A stretch of 64,000 nt of DNA, from the NCBI RefSeq assembly GCF_900142205.1, contig NZ_FRAA01000001.1, positions 274,910 to 338,909 on the forward strand, given 5' to 3'. Shown one piece after another: positions 28,315 to 37,317 of the stretch (within the stretch, counting starts at the first letter, position 1; the number at the start of each line of letters is the position of its first letter). The DNA is from Reichenbachiella agariperforans. GTDB lineage: Bacteria > Bacteroidota > Bacteroidia > Cytophagales > Cyclobacteriaceae. Both the position numbers and the translations under genes were made by a program. Below the pieces are notes generated by a model. The model saw only the letters and a list, made by a program, of their open reading frames with translations. It searched no databases and was not told the origin of the DNA.

Positions 28315-29772
28315 TCAACAGTTGAAGGTTACATAGAAGGTAGTCCCCACTCCTAGCTCACTGTTGATAGAAATAACTCCTTGGTGACTATGAACAATAT
28401 TTTGAACAGTAGTCAAACCAAGACCTGTACCTTCTTTTTTGCCTGTAAAAAATGGCTCAAAGAGATGATTTATGCTTTTTTGGTCTATACCCTTACCATT
28501 GTCAGTAATGGTCAAAATTGCCTTACCCTTTTCGAGAATAGTTGTGACTGTCAAAACCCCCACTTCAGGCTTCATTGCCTCGATCGCATTGATGAACAGA
28601 TTCAGTATCGCCACATTGAGTTGATCAGCATCTAATGGAAAATCAGGAATGGCAGCTTCATAACTTTCCTCCAGTGTCATACTCTGCAGGTTAAGCCTAT
28701 CTCTGACCAAATCTAGGGTATCCGATACGATACGATTGAGTGATTGATTGACGAGTTGTAGTTCTTTAGGTTTAGAGGAATTAAGTAAATCCGAAATGAG
28801 CTTGCCAATACGGTCAGTATTTCTAGAGATAATATTAAAATAAAGTTCAGCATCTTCCACTACTTCCTCTGGAATCTCATCCTTCAACTGCTCTAAGGCC
28901 AAAGACAGGTTGGTTAAAGGATTTCTAACCTCATGGGCAATGGTACGCGCTAGTTTGCCCGTCATTGACAGCTTCTCAGCCCGTAGGAGTTCTAGATCAG
29001 CCTGTTTACGTTTAGTCATGTCCCTAATGACACCTATATAGTTTTGCTGATCTGTGTCCAAATCAATAATAGAAACACTATTCATTGTACAATAACGCTT
29101 GTACTGATTTCTATCTAACAATACCGTTTCATACTCCTCACGTCTACCATTCTGCTCCAGCTCGGCCTTTAATGCCAAGAAATCAGCTTGATCTTCAAAT
29201 AGCATATCCAATGACATTCGAGACAATTCTATACTACTATAACCATAGGCCTGAATCAAAGCCTCATTGGCATCTACAAAAAAGAAATCATGATTGACAA
29301 AAAAGATCGCATCTATAGACTCTTCGAATAGTCGTTGGTATTTGTTTTCCCTTGACTTTACTGCCTTTATTGCCTCTTTTTCATCTGTAATATCCTGCAA
29401 AGTCATCGTACAGCCATCTCCTAACTTTACGATGGACATCTGGTACCACCTGTTACTAGACTCATCCACGACTTGTTGTTCGAAGGTCGTACTCTTACCG
29501 CTAAGAACCACATCAATGAGTCTATCCACTATTCCATATTTTTGATACAATGGCAGGACACTGATCAACCGCTCCCCCATCACGTCATCAGATTCTAAAT
29601 CAAGCAATTCCTCTGCTACGTCGTTGATAAACAGCCACTCAAAATCAATGATATCTCCTCGATCATTTCTAATTGAATCAAATGACATGATCCCATCAAA
29701 GGCACTATCCAGTATACTTTTGAGTATTTCCTCAGTCGAACTATTGGTTTCATTCTTGAAATTTTCGAGCAT
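28315..29772 (-). CDS. Soluble PAS-PAS sensor histidine kinase
   Basis: 485 residues with no membrane helix. Two PAS domains (about 17-135, ending in TLQDITDEKEA, and about 143-262, ending in VIRDMTKRKQA) precede a HisKA domain with H-box AHEVRNPLTNL. The HATPase_c domain (about 375-485) has an N-box LNLFINAIEAM, G1 ITDNGKGID and G2 GTGLGLTTVQ. All kinase motifs are intact. It is cytoplasmic and should sense an internal signal through PAS. It follows the NtrC-type regulator gene but is separated by a terminator, and it has its own promoter, so the pairing is likely but not certain. Confidence 0.92.
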   Translation of the reverse strand: MLENFKNETNSSTEEILKSILDSAFDGIMSFDSIRNDRGDIIDFEWLFINDVAEELLDLESDDVMGERLISVLPLYQKYGIVDRLIDVVLSGKSTTFEQQVVDESSNRWYQMSIVKLGDGCTMTLQDITDEKEAIKAVKSRENKYQRLFEESIDAIFFVNHDFFFVDANEALIQAYGYSSIELSRMSLDMLFEDQADFLALKAELEQNGRREEYETVLLDRNQYKRYCTMNSVSIIDLDTDQQNYIGVIRDMTKRKQADLELLRAEKLSMTGKLARTIAHEVRNPLTNLSLALEQLKDEIPEEVVEDAELYFNIISRNTDRIGKLISDLLNSSKPKELQLVNQSLNRIVSDTLDLVRDRLNLQSMTLEESYEAAIPDFPLDADQLNVAILNLFINAIEAMKPEVGVLTVTTILEKGKAILTITDNGKGIDQKSINHLFEPFFTGKKEGTGLGLTTVQNIVHSHQGVISINSELGVGTTFYVTFNC

Positions 29773-29792
29773 AGATATGGATTAAGAATATT

Positions 29793-29824
29793 AGAATCTA
29801 AAGTTCATTAAAACTTTGGTCAAA
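29793..29824 (-). promoter_or_regulatory. Promoter of the PAS histidine kinase
   Basis: On the minus strand: TTTG (29824-29821), a 20-base spacer and TAGATTCT (29800-29793), followed 21 bp later by the start codon. The -7 box is 6 of 8 to consensus. Confidence 0.4.
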
Positions 29825-29836
29825 TATAATTCAAGC

Positions 29837-29861
29837 AAAACAACTGATTCACAGTTGTTTT
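29837..29861 (-). terminator. Terminator after the NtrC-type regulator gene
   Basis: Perfect 10-bp inverted repeat (AAAACAACTG / CAGTTGTTTT) with a five-base loop, upstream of the kinase promoter and downstream of the regulator stop. Confidence 0.7.
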
Positions 29862-29979
29862 GGATCGGAATAGATTTCCTATTGCATAATAGGATTAAAA
29901 TCTCACGCTTAGTGAAATGCTGTTTATAATATTGATTATCTACTTTTTAACTTTAGCTCCTGAACTAAGCAATTCAGGC

Positions 29980-31362
29980 TTAATTATCAATATTGTACAA
30001 CGTCAGCTTATTGTAGAGAGTCTTGCGATCTATATCTAGCAGTTCAGCGGTTTTAGACTTATTGTTATTGGTTTTCTTCAAGACTTCTAGAATCGCACTC
30101 TTCTCTGCATGCTCTACTACTGCCCTAAGACTGGTTGGCAATGTCCCATTAAAATCGACATCTATGTTGCCACTGGATACTGGTTCAGGGCTCATCAGCT
30201 CCACAGGCAAACAGTCATCATTGACTTTATCAGACTGGCAGAGTAAAACAGCCCGTTTGACGACATTGCTAAGTTCTCGTAGATTCCCATGCCAGTGGTG
30301 TGCTTTGAGCATCGCCATAGCGCCTTTGTCGAATCCCATCACTTGTTTATCTAGTTGTTCATTCGCTGCACCCAAAAAATGCTCGGCAAACATCGGTATG
30401 TCATCCGTGCGCTCTCGGAGTGGAGATAGTTCGATCACAAATTCGTTGACTCGATGATACAGGTCCTCTCTGAAATTACCCTCCGAAACTGCCTTTTTCA
30501 AATTCTCGTTAGTCGCTACCAGTACCCTGACATCTACAGGAATATCCTTCGCACCACCTACCCGACGTACATATCGCTCCTGTAGTACTCGGAGTAGTTT
30601 GACCTGGTTGTCATAACTGAGGTTACCCAGTTCGTCCAAAAATAAGGTTCCCCCCTCAGCCAATTCGAAGCACCCTTTTTTGTCATTGATTGCCCCCGTA
30701 AAAGCCCCTTTGATGTGCCCGAACAGTTCACTGCCCGCCAACTCGTCTGGCAAAGCGCCACAGTCCACCGCTATGAAAGGCTGATCCGCTCGCTTGCTGT
30801 TATAATGAATAGACTTGGCTACATATTCTTTACCTGTCCCTGTCTCACCCAGAATAATCACAGACATGTCCGTCGGTGCGATCAACTCGATATGCTTTTG
30901 TACAACCTGCGCATGTCGTGATTTTCCCACGACATATTGATTAGGAGCCGTGGCTTTTGTAGTAGAAGTTTTAACTGGTTTGGTCGAATTAGGTGATTTG
31001 GCTTCTTGCTTGAGTGCGTTTTTGACAATCATCAAAATCTCCTCAGGGTAGAGCGGTTTGGTTACATACTCATAGGCCCCTTTTTTCAGAGCCTCTACCG
31101 CTATTCTCACATCAGAGTACCCCGTGATGATAATCACTTGAGTCTTCGCATTAATGATTTTGATCTTCTGCAGGATCTCTAACCCGTTGTAGTCTGGTAG
31201 TTTAAAATCACAAATCACCAAATCAAATGTCTGCTCCTTCAGCTTTTTGATTCCTTCTTCTCCATTCGCTGCAGTATCTGTTTCGAAACCATTTTTGGCA
31301 AAAAAATTCTTTAAAAGCAGGCAAATATCTGCTTCATCATCCACTATCAAAATTCTCTTCAT
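29980..31362 (-). CDS. NtrC-family sigma-54 response regulator
   Basis: 460 residues. Receiver domain 1-120 with acceptor Asp in [13 protein letters not shown] short linker is followed by the AAA+ domain (about 145-385) with Walker A GETGTGKE, the sigma-54 contact loop GAFTGA, and Walker B LFLDELGN. The C-terminal Fis-type helix-turn-helix is about 425-460 ([17 protein letters not shown]). All parts needed to activate sigma-54 promoters are present. Gene order on the strand is FNT channel, CheY-like regulator, this gene, then the PAS kinase, a plausible signalling set. Target genes unknown. Confidence 0.94.
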   Translation of the reverse strand: MKRILIVDDEADICLLLKNFFAKNGFETDTAANGEEGIKKLKEQTFDLVICDFKLPDYNGLEILQKIKIINAKTQVIIITGYSDVRIAVEALKKGAYEYVTKPLYPEEILMIVKNALKQEAKSPNSTKPVKTSTTKATAPNQYVVGKSRHAQVVQKHIELIAPTDMSVIILGETGTGKEYVAKSIHYNSKRADQPFIAVDCGALPDELAGSELFGHIKGAFTGAINDKKGCFELAEGGTLFLDELGNLSYDNQVKLLRVLQERYVRRVGGAKDIPVDVRVLVATNENLKKAVSEGNFREDLYHRVNEFVIELSPLRERTDDIPMFAEHFLGAANEQLDKQVMGFDKGAMAMLKAHHWHGNLRELSNVVKRAVLLCQSDKVNDDCLPVELMSPEPVSSGNIDVDFNGTLPTSLRAVVEHAEKSAILEVLKKTNNNKSKTAELLDIDRKTLYNKLTLYNIDN

Positions 31363-31377
31363 CGATATGCTATTCGT

Positions 31378-31722
31378 TTATGCGTTGACCGCATCTATAA
31401 TCTGTTTCTTTGTAAATGGCTTTTTGATGAAATGATCTATGTTCATCTCTGCAGCTCGCCGTGTCTCCACCACACCATCATAGGCGCTAATAATGACCAC
31501 TTTAGCTCCCACAGATGCATTCCTAATATCATCTACCAAGTCAAACCCCGTTCCATCAGGCAGGTTCAAATCCAGGAAATAAACTTCATACGCATGCGCT
31601 TGGATCATGTTCTTGGCTTTGGTAATACGATCTGCATAATCTACCGATATCCCCTTCTTTTTTAAAAACATGGACACCATCAAACCTATATCTTCCTCAT
31701 CGTCTACTATCAATACATTCAT
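31378..31722 (-). CDS. Single-domain CheY-like response regulator
   Basis: 114 residues from the ATG at 31722 (MNVLIVDDEEDIG). An upstream in-frame start at 31758 would add 12 residues not found in receivers. It is a bare receiver domain: acidic pocket DDEED, acceptor Asp in YFLDLNLPDGTG, switch Ser in VVIISAYD and Lys in FIKKPF. It probably relays phosphate between the PAS kinase and other partners. It starts 36 bp after the FNT gene and ends 15 bp before the NtrC-type gene, so an operon is likely. Confidence 0.9.
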   Translation of the reverse strand: MNVLIVDDEEDIGLMVSMFLKKKGISVDYADRITKAKNMIQAHAYEVYFLDLNLPDGTGFDLVDDIRNASVGAKVVIISAYDGVVETRRAAEMNIDHFIKKPFTKKQIIDAVNA

Positions 31723-31758
31723 ACACCTAAAGGTAATAGGAATGCCAGAGGGATGCAA

Positions 31759-32580
31759 TTATGAGTTGAATCGAACATGACTAAACTTGAGTACTGCCAC
31801 GAAAACCGTCCCTCCAATTGCATTGCCTACGGTAGCCCAAAACTGAAATTTGAGATAATCCATAAAAGTAATATCCTCACTGGTAATCATCCCTGAGAAC
31901 ACCTCGATAGACCCAACGATACAATGATGCAGTCCCGCCATACCAATGATAGACGTCACCATCCCGATCATCAGAATTCTACTAATCGTCTCCTGAGAGG
32001 AAGTCACCAGCCAACCCAGTAGCCCCATCATCCAGCCTGCCAGCAAAGCACTGAGTAATATCACCTCCCAGTGGTAGTCAGTCATCTCATGGGCTAGATG
32101 GTAAAATACTGACTCATCGATAAAACCTACCGCAGGCCCTATTTTGGCGATCATAAAACTAAATATAAATCCTCCAATCAGGTTACCTGAATACACCAGC
32201 CCCCAAAGTTTGAAGATGAATTTCAATTTAATCGAACCATTCAAAACGGGCAATATCGCCAGTGCAGTATGCTCCGTAAACAGCTCCGACCGACCAATGA
32301 TCACAAAGATGAACCCAAGTGGATAACACAATGCCAACATGATTTTGAGCACCTCTGGGCTCACCAAATCCCCAAACAGGGTAAATATCGTCCCCATGAA
32401 TAGGACACTAAAGCCTATCTCTAGTCCAGCAGTAAACGCCGACATGAATAGTCCTGAGTTGGAGCGATTAAACTCCTTCATACTCATATCTATCTGCTCC
32501 TCCAATATCTGTTTGACCTCTTTGGGTCTCCCCGGTTCGGCCTCTTCTGTGGGGCGAAACTTTCTACTAAATAGATTCAT
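31759..32580 (-). CDS. Formate/nitrite transporter (FNT) family channel, YfdC-like
   Basis: 273 residues, six membrane helices. FNT traits include FTEHTALAILPVLNG, SGNLIGGF and the later AGLHHCIVGSIEVFSG and NAIGGTVFVAVL motifs. FNT proteins are pentameric channels for small monovalent anions. This YfdC-like branch has an extended, charged N-terminus (to about residue 45) and its substrate is unknown. It precedes two response regulators on the same strand, which is unusual for a channel. Confidence 0.85.
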   Translation of the reverse strand: MNLFSRKFRPTEEAEPGRPKEVKQILEEQIDMSMKEFNRSNSGLFMSAFTAGLEIGFSVLFMGTIFTLFGDLVSPEVLKIMLALCYPLGFIFVIIGRSELFTEHTALAILPVLNGSIKLKFIFKLWGLVYSGNLIGGFIFSFMIAKIGPAVGFIDESVFYHLAHEMTDYHWEVILLSALLAGWMMGLLGWLVTSSQETISRILMIGMVTSIIGMAGLHHCIVGSIEVFSGMITSEDITFMDYLKFQFWATVGNAIGGTVFVAVLKFSHVRFNS

Positions 32581-32648
32581 CGCTTTTTACTTTTTAGGTG
32601 ATTGAAAAAGACCTTTGTAAGATAATACCGTATCCCTATTTCATTTCG

Positions 32649-33713
32649 CTAAAGCCATTTCTTTCTTTTGAAATACACGATCATGGTAACGGATAGCATG
32701 ATCATGACACCCCAAAATACGGGATAAGCATATCTGTAGTTGAGTTCTGGGAAGTACTTAAAATTCATTCCATATACTCCAACCATGAATGTCAGCGGAA
32801 TAAATATAACCGAATAGATCGTGAGGAGTCTCATGATCTCATTCAGTTTGTTAGACATATTGGTATGGTAGACACTGAGCTGTTCGTTGAGTAGCTCGCG
32901 ATAGGTCTCTATCGACTCTGTTGCTATGGTCACGTGATCAAATAGGTCCTTGAGGAAGTTCTTGTTTTCCTTGTCAACAAACTCTGATTTGTCAAATTGA
33001 AACACTGCCTCGCGCACTGGACGAATGACCTTTCGTAGATAATTGACTTGCTTCTTATAGTAGTTGATTTGCTCCAAAATCTCCTTTTTGGGATTGACCA
33101 AAACTTCTTGATCAATCTCTTCGATACGTACCCCAAACTGCTCAATAGAGTAGATATAATTATCCACAATTGTATCGATGAGGGCATACGCAAGATAGCC
33201 AATCGTCCGAGCACGTATTCTTGTCATCTCCTGACGTATGCGGTCCCGGACAGAGTCCAGCACATCCCCTTCTACCTCCTGAAAGGTAAAGAGGTAGTTC
33301 TCTCCTAGCACCATACTAAACTGCTCTGATGTCGTGACATCCTGATGCTCGTCATAGCGTATCATCCGTAGTACCAAATACAAGTGTCCATTGTAAATCT
33401 CGCATTTCGGTCGCTGTGAAGTATCCAAAATATCCTCTAGCATTAGTGGGTCTAGATTCAACTGTTTACCAACCTGCTCTACCACTTTTTCGTCGTGGAG
33501 TCCGTCGATGTTTATCCAGTTTTTTTGATTGAGATTCATTCGCTCAAACACCTTGTCGATTTCGTCTAGTTCATATTCATGATATGATTCGGTATCATAT
33601 TGGATCATTCGTATGATGGGGTGCTCCATTTTCTGCTCTCCGACGAATATCAGTGAGCCAGGTGCTGTAGAGTTCATTGGACTGGTTGATATAGCGGCTC
33701 GTGTTTTTTTCAT
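32649..33713 (-). CDS. corA: CorA magnesium/cobalt transporter
   Basis: 354 residues. A cytoplasmic funnel domain (1-285) with a long helix (RIEEIDQEVLVNPKKEI...) is followed by two membrane helices at the end. The GMN signature sits in FMVGVYGMNFKYFPEL, and the chain ends in a Lys-rich cluster (FKRKKW). Homopentameric Mg2+ channel. Length and domain order match the family. It is 68 bp upstream of the FNT gene. Confidence 0.94.
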   Translation of the reverse strand: MKKTRAAISTSPMNSTAPGSLIFVGEQKMEHPIIRMIQYDTESYHEYELDEIDKVFERMNLNQKNWINIDGLHDEKVVEQVGKQLNLDPLMLEDILDTSQRPKCEIYNGHLYLVLRMIRYDEHQDVTTSEQFSMVLGENYLFTFQEVEGDVLDSVRDRIRQEMTRIRARTIGYLAYALIDTIVDNYIYSIEQFGVRIEEIDQEVLVNPKKEILEQINYYKKQVNYLRKVIRPVREAVFQFDKSEFVDKENKNFLKDLFDHVTIATESIETYRELLNEQLSVYHTNMSNKLNEIMRLLTIYSVIFIPLTFMVGVYGMNFKYFPELNYRYAYPVFWGVMIMLSVTMIVYFKRKKWL

Positions 33714-33764
33714 CTTTTCTATTCAGAGGTCAAAAGTTTATTTCTTGTGGAGGGAGATTACCCT

Positions 33765-34481
33765 TTATTTCATCCAATAAGCGCCCGCATACTGATATGC
33801 CAACCCGATCACAATGGATAAGCCAAAACTCAATAAAGTTCCGATCAAGATATATTCCGTGAGTTTCCTGTCCTTGGCACGTGACAGATCGCTAAAACGA
33901 AACACCGACTTGGCAGCTATCAAGAGACCTATCGCCTGCCACTGATCTAGGATGATAAACCCAAAGACGAATAACCGCTCTAGTATCCCGATGTATTTGC
34001 CTGCCTCTGCGAGAGAATCCGTCGCGTCATCCTCATCTAATGACCAGCGACTCATCACCTGTTTCATCACCACAGAGACGACCGACGTGAGCATGAGCAA
34101 TGCCAGCACCAGCAGCAATAAGTGAGTAGAATATACTTCAGTCCAATTGATCTGAACAGGATAGTATGCAAGTACGGTTGCTGCAATGACCGTCAGGTGT
34201 GCCAACTGATCCCATACAAATAACCATCGATGGTTCACGTGGTTCATCAATCGTAGCTTGGCCACATCGATCAGCCCATGACTCCCTCCGATAATCAATA
34301 GCACTGGCCAATAATCCATCTGCAGCAGCACAGCTAATGCCACGATATGCACCGCTAGATGTATATATAGATATCGAGACTTGTGCCCTTTGGCGATTTT
34401 ATCGAGCACCCATGCATTCGGTTGGCATACAAAATCTCCTATGACGTGGGCGATCAAGAGTTGAAGTGCAAATACAATCAT
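33765..34481 (-). CDS. DUF3307 membrane protein, partner of SatD-like regulator
   Basis: 238 residues, about seven hydrophobic segments. The DUF3307 opening LLIAHVIGDFVCQP and the HLAVHI segment carry conserved His/Asp residues in the membrane. Substrate and reaction unknown. Its start overlaps the stop of the SatD-like gene by 4 bp (34478-34481), so the two are translationally coupled. That coupling, and the operator array upstream, argue that it is the target that the SatD-like protein regulates. Confidence 0.85.
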   Translation of the reverse strand: MIVFALQLLIAHVIGDFVCQPNAWVLDKIAKGHKSRYLYIHLAVHIVALAVLLQMDYWPVLLIIGGSHGLIDVAKLRLMNHVNHRWLFVWDQLAHLTVIAATVLAYYPVQINWTEVYSTHLLLLVLALLMLTSVVSVVMKQVMSRWSLDEDDATDSLAEAGKYIGILERLFVFGFIILDQWQAIGLLIAAKSVFRFSDLSRAKDRKLTEYILIGTLLSFGLSIVIGLAYQYAGAYWMK

Positions 34482-35086
34482 AGTTGGCTAAGTTTGGATT
34501 GATAATACGCATTGAGCTGCATGATCTCTTCGAATCCTCCTCGTTTGAGTGCCTCGCTCACACTACTCTGGGATTTTCCTAAGCGCTCTGCTATCTCAAT
34601 CTGATTCTTATCAGTGTGCGTCAATACTGTCGTCACCACTCCTGCTACGGTAGCACTCCAGTGGTTGGCAGTCAACAGTGCCAGACTCAGCATCAAATTG
34701 ATCGGTTCGTTCAGCACATCATGGCTGGAGCGAATAGCGAGTGTCTGTTTTTTCAGAGACTCAAAACACTCCCCCGATCGTACAAAAGCTGTCCCATTAG
34801 ATTCTGTGATTTTATCGGCTGTGTGGTCTTGATCCCCTAGCCCTATCGCCATACGTACGTCATGTGCTTTGCTCTGCCTGACACTGGCCTTGATATGAAT
34901 AGCCGCTAAAAGTGCCTGCTCGGGGGGTAAAATAAGCTGAAAGCTATCTCCTCTATATATCTCCCACTGCTGTGGAGATCGTCCATAATGAGTCAATGCT
35001 GATTTGAGTGGGATAAGCCATTCTGAAGCATCTCCTGCTCGGGAGTTAATAATATCACCAGTGATGACCGCCTTTGTGCTTTTCAT
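34478..35086 (-). CDS. SatD family transcriptional regulator
   Basis: 202 residues. The opening AVITGDIINSR is the SatD signature. The middle contains YRGDSFQLILPP and RMAIGLGDQ, a cyclase-like nucleotide-binding fold. The C-terminus (about 150-200) is a helix-turn-helix (NQIEIAERLGKSQSSVSEALKRGG). So it should bind DNA and may sense a small molecule through the first domain. The promoter box TATCTTTA ends 5 bp before the ATG, giving a leaderless or near-leaderless transcript. Three palindromic sites lie between 35097 and 35172. It probably represses its own operon with DUF3307. Confidence 0.85.
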   Translation of the reverse strand: MKSTKAVITGDIINSRAGDASEWLIPLKSALTHYGRSPQQWEIYRGDSFQLILPPEQALLAAIHIKASVRQSKAHDVRMAIGLGDQDHTADKITESNGTAFVRSGECFESLKKQTLAIRSSHDVLNEPINLMLSLALLTANHWSATVAGVVTTVLTHTDKNQIEIAERLGKSQSSVSEALKRGGFEEIMQLNAYYQSKLSQL

Positions 35087-35090
35087 ATCC

Positions 35091-35122
35091 TAAAGATATC
35101 GGATTATAAACCGATACCCAAA
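35091..35122 (-). promoter_or_regulatory. Promoter of the satD-DUF3307 operon
   Basis: On the minus strand: TTTG (35122-35119), a 20-base spacer and TATCTTTA (35098-35091), 7 of 8 to TAnnTTTG. The spacer contains operator site 1. Confidence 0.6.
35097..35116. promoter_or_regulatory. Operator site 1 (TATCGG-N8-CCGATA)
   Basis: 20-bp inverted repeat lying in the -33/-7 spacer of the satD promoter. Binding here would block RNA polymerase. Inferred to be the SatD-like protein's own site. Confidence 0.65.
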
Positions 35123-35124
35123 TA

Positions 35125-35144
35125 TATCGGATATAGAGCCGATA
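35125..35144. promoter_or_regulatory. Operator site 2 (TATCGG-N8-CCGATA)
   Basis: Same inverted repeat, start exactly 28 bp from site 1. Its centre reads ATATAGAG, identical to site 3. Confidence 0.65.
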
Positions 35145-35152
35145 TTAACCCA

Positions 35153-35172
35153 TATCGGATATAGAGCCGATA
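35153..35172. promoter_or_regulatory. Operator site 3 (TATCGG-N8-CCGATA)
   Basis: Same inverted repeat, start exactly 28 bp from site 2. Sites 2 and 3 are near-perfect tandem copies including flanks. Confidence 0.65.
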
Positions 35173-35293
35173 TTAATACCAACTAACCTTGCAGCACGCT
35201 TTGTAAGAACAACTTATAATGAGATTGGCAAAAGCTAAAACAACATACACTAAAGCGATTATTGTCAACCATTATTAGGGGATCATAAATTGA

Positions 35294-35884
35294 TCATGCT
35301 GGCTTGACAGCAAAACTGAAACGGAGATACTCCCAAGCAAAGGTTACTTGGCCATCCAGAGCTATTTCGAAATTCATCCTTTCTTGAAGTTCTTTCACTT
35401 TAGAAGTGGTCACGGTAAACCGCAGAGCATCCAGCTCTTTTTCATAGTCATAGGCACCCCAAACATCATACTTTCTATTCAAGATCACCTCCCACGTACT
35501 AGAGTCCGACGGTATCGTGTACAAGGCATAATCCCCCGCTGGTAGTGACTGCCCCTCAATCTGAAGGGCTTTATCAGTAGAGAATACAGTGGCCTCATTC
35601 GCTCCTGTTCTCCATATTTTGTTATACTTGACCAAGTCACCCCAGATGTCTCTGTCCTTGACGCCTGGTTGACTATAGGTGATATACACATGCGTATCCC
35701 CTAACATCTGATCCGCACGAGCAGGCGGTGAAGGTCTATTACTCGCCTCCTTTTTATAATGCTGAAAATCTGCAGAATCGGCCGATACATAATTCCTTGA
35801 ATATTCCTGCCTATGACAACTGGCTCCCCACACCAAAATCATCGTCATCATCACCATCATTCCTATCTTCTTCTCTGTCTTCAT
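35294..35884 (-). CDS. DUF2911 lipoprotein
   Basis: 196 residues from the ATG at 35884 (MKTEKKIGMMVMM), which gives a proper lipoprotein signal ending WGASC. An upstream start at 35956 would bury the signal. The mature part holds the DUF2911 pattern: VYITYSQPGVKDRDIWG, then WRTGANEATVFST, PAGDYALYTIP and WEVILNRKYDVWGAYDY. Envelope protein of unknown function, frequent in marine Bacteroidota. Single gene. Confidence 0.9.
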   Translation of the reverse strand: MKTEKKIGMMVMMTMILVWGASCHRQEYSRNYVSADSADFQHYKKEASNRPSPPARADQMLGDTHVYITYSQPGVKDRDIWGDLVKYNKIWRTGANEATVFSTDKALQIEGQSLPAGDYALYTIPSDSSTWEVILNRKYDVWGAYDYEKELDALRFTVTTSKVKELQERMNFEIALDGQVTFAWEYLRFSFAVKPA

Positions 35885-36128
35885 CTGTTCCCTGTACAAT
35901 GTTGCTTTTTCAATCTTACGAAGATTATGAAAAATATGTTTAAACATACATTTCAAACCATCTATAAATAATCATTTTAAGTAACTAACATACATTTGAC
36001 CTAATCTATCATGAGTTGATCGCTTCATACTACTGTATAAGGAATAGCCATATCACTAGATTAAGTATCAGAGTTCAAGTCCATCAATCCACTCAGTCAC
36101 ATTTGCAGAAGCGTATCCGTAGAACTGG

Positions 36129-36956
36129 TTAGTACGCTAGGTGAAGGCTAAAATCGACATTCTTCTCTGATTCGTTTTTGTCGATGATTACAATCCCCTG
36201 TTCGTACAGATCCAAAGTATAATTCACCTCTGGATCTTTCTTGATTATCTCCCAGGCTTCTTTCATTTCGTCACTCCAGTTGATATCATCAAAAATGAAT
36301 ATAGCTGGCGAACTCACGTTAGATTTTAGTTGCTCAAAATACTCAAGAGTAGGTTTTTTCTTGTGATTACCGTCTATAAATAGGATGTTAAAATTGACGT
36401 TCTCTTTTAAAAGTTCAGGGAATGTCTTATCATATAATCCTTGTTTTACTTCAAATTTAGAAGCAGGTACGATACTGGAAAATTGTTTAGACGAAATAGT
36501 GCACAACTGAGGAAGGCCCTCCATGGTCACAAATTTACTTGCCTCCTTATGCTTCATTGCCTCAAGGATATAAGATCCAGACACACCTAGGTTTGTACCG
36601 ATCTCTAGGCAAATAGGTGCACTCGTATTTTTAATGATAAAGTACAAAAACTCGCACCATCTTTTACTCGACGGAGCATTTTTGCAAATTTCCATTACTC
36701 GTGCGGTCTTATCAATACCAAATATATCGTAGGACACTTCCGTTTTGTCATCAAAAAGTGTGCTTCTGTAATTTTCACAATGTTCAAATGCACTCTGATC
36801 TTCATGGTCAATCTTCCTGTACTTGACAGTTAAAAAGGAAGTCAAAACTTTCTCCAAAGTTTGATTTTGGTGCTTTGCTATCCTTCTCAATTCAGCCTTT
36901 TGATTTAGTCTTCTGGAAACAATCAAAAAGTGCTTTTTAATTCTTTTTACGGTCAT
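36129..36956 (-). CDS. Class I SAM-dependent methyltransferase
   Basis: 275 residues. Rossmann motif I is LEIGTNLGVSGSYIL (about 117-131), with a binding-strand acidic residue in FVTMEGLP and a later NILFIDGNHKKKPTLEYF, typical of Methyltransf_24/O-methyltransferases. A basic N-terminus (VKRIKKHFLIVSRRL) may be helical. Acceptor unknown. It stands alone between a DUF2911 gene and the HxlR region. Confidence 0.8.
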   Translation of the reverse strand: MTVKRIKKHFLIVSRRLNQKAELRRIAKHQNQTLEKVLTSFLTVKYRKIDHEDQSAFEHCENYRSTLFDDKTEVSYDIFGIDKTARVMEICKNAPSSKRWCEFLYFIIKNTSAPICLEIGTNLGVSGSYILEAMKHKEASKFVTMEGLPQLCTISSKQFSSIVPASKFEVKQGLYDKTFPELLKENVNFNILFIDGNHKKKPTLEYFEQLKSNVSSPAIFIFDDINWSDEMKEAWEIIKKDPEVNYTLDLYEQGIVIIDKNESEKNVDFSLHLAY

Positions 36957-37317
36957 ATTGTTTTGTACTCACTTATATTTTCAAGCCTAGAAATCATGGT
37001 GCTTCGTGATCCTGACATAATCGTCTAAACTAATATAATTCAATATGAAATTAACCTTTCAAGAAGGTGTTTTATTCGTAATTATCATAAATCACCAGTG
37101 TCCCTAGCGCGCTTTTGTAAAGCGTGCCGATTTCCCATAATATTTGCAATTCGATGGAGAAGAATTTAGATTCATTGTATAATCGGACAAATACAAGGCA
37201 CATGAACTGGGAAGCTGTACTTTGTGACGATGGTCGGCAGGATTGTTTGACTAAGTCAATCGAAGCTTTGGTGAGTTTTTAGATACGCCTTTCAACTCCA
37301 CGGCGCTAAATGTTCCA
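36957..37317. other. Intergenic region with a hairpin and a very short open frame
   Basis: A hairpin at 37107-37127 (GCGCGCTTT / AAAGCGTGC, one G-T pair) has no T-tract. A plus-strand frame at 37154-37282 could code 42 residues (starts MEKNLDSLYNRTN) but has no recognisable family and no clear promoter, so it is not called. The 37151-37180 segment resembles one at 53525-53556. Confidence 0.35.

Noticed and set aside
37154..37282. 42-residue plus-strand frame in the gap before HxlR
   Set aside because: Too short to judge, no promoter and no recognised family. Mentioned only in the gap description.
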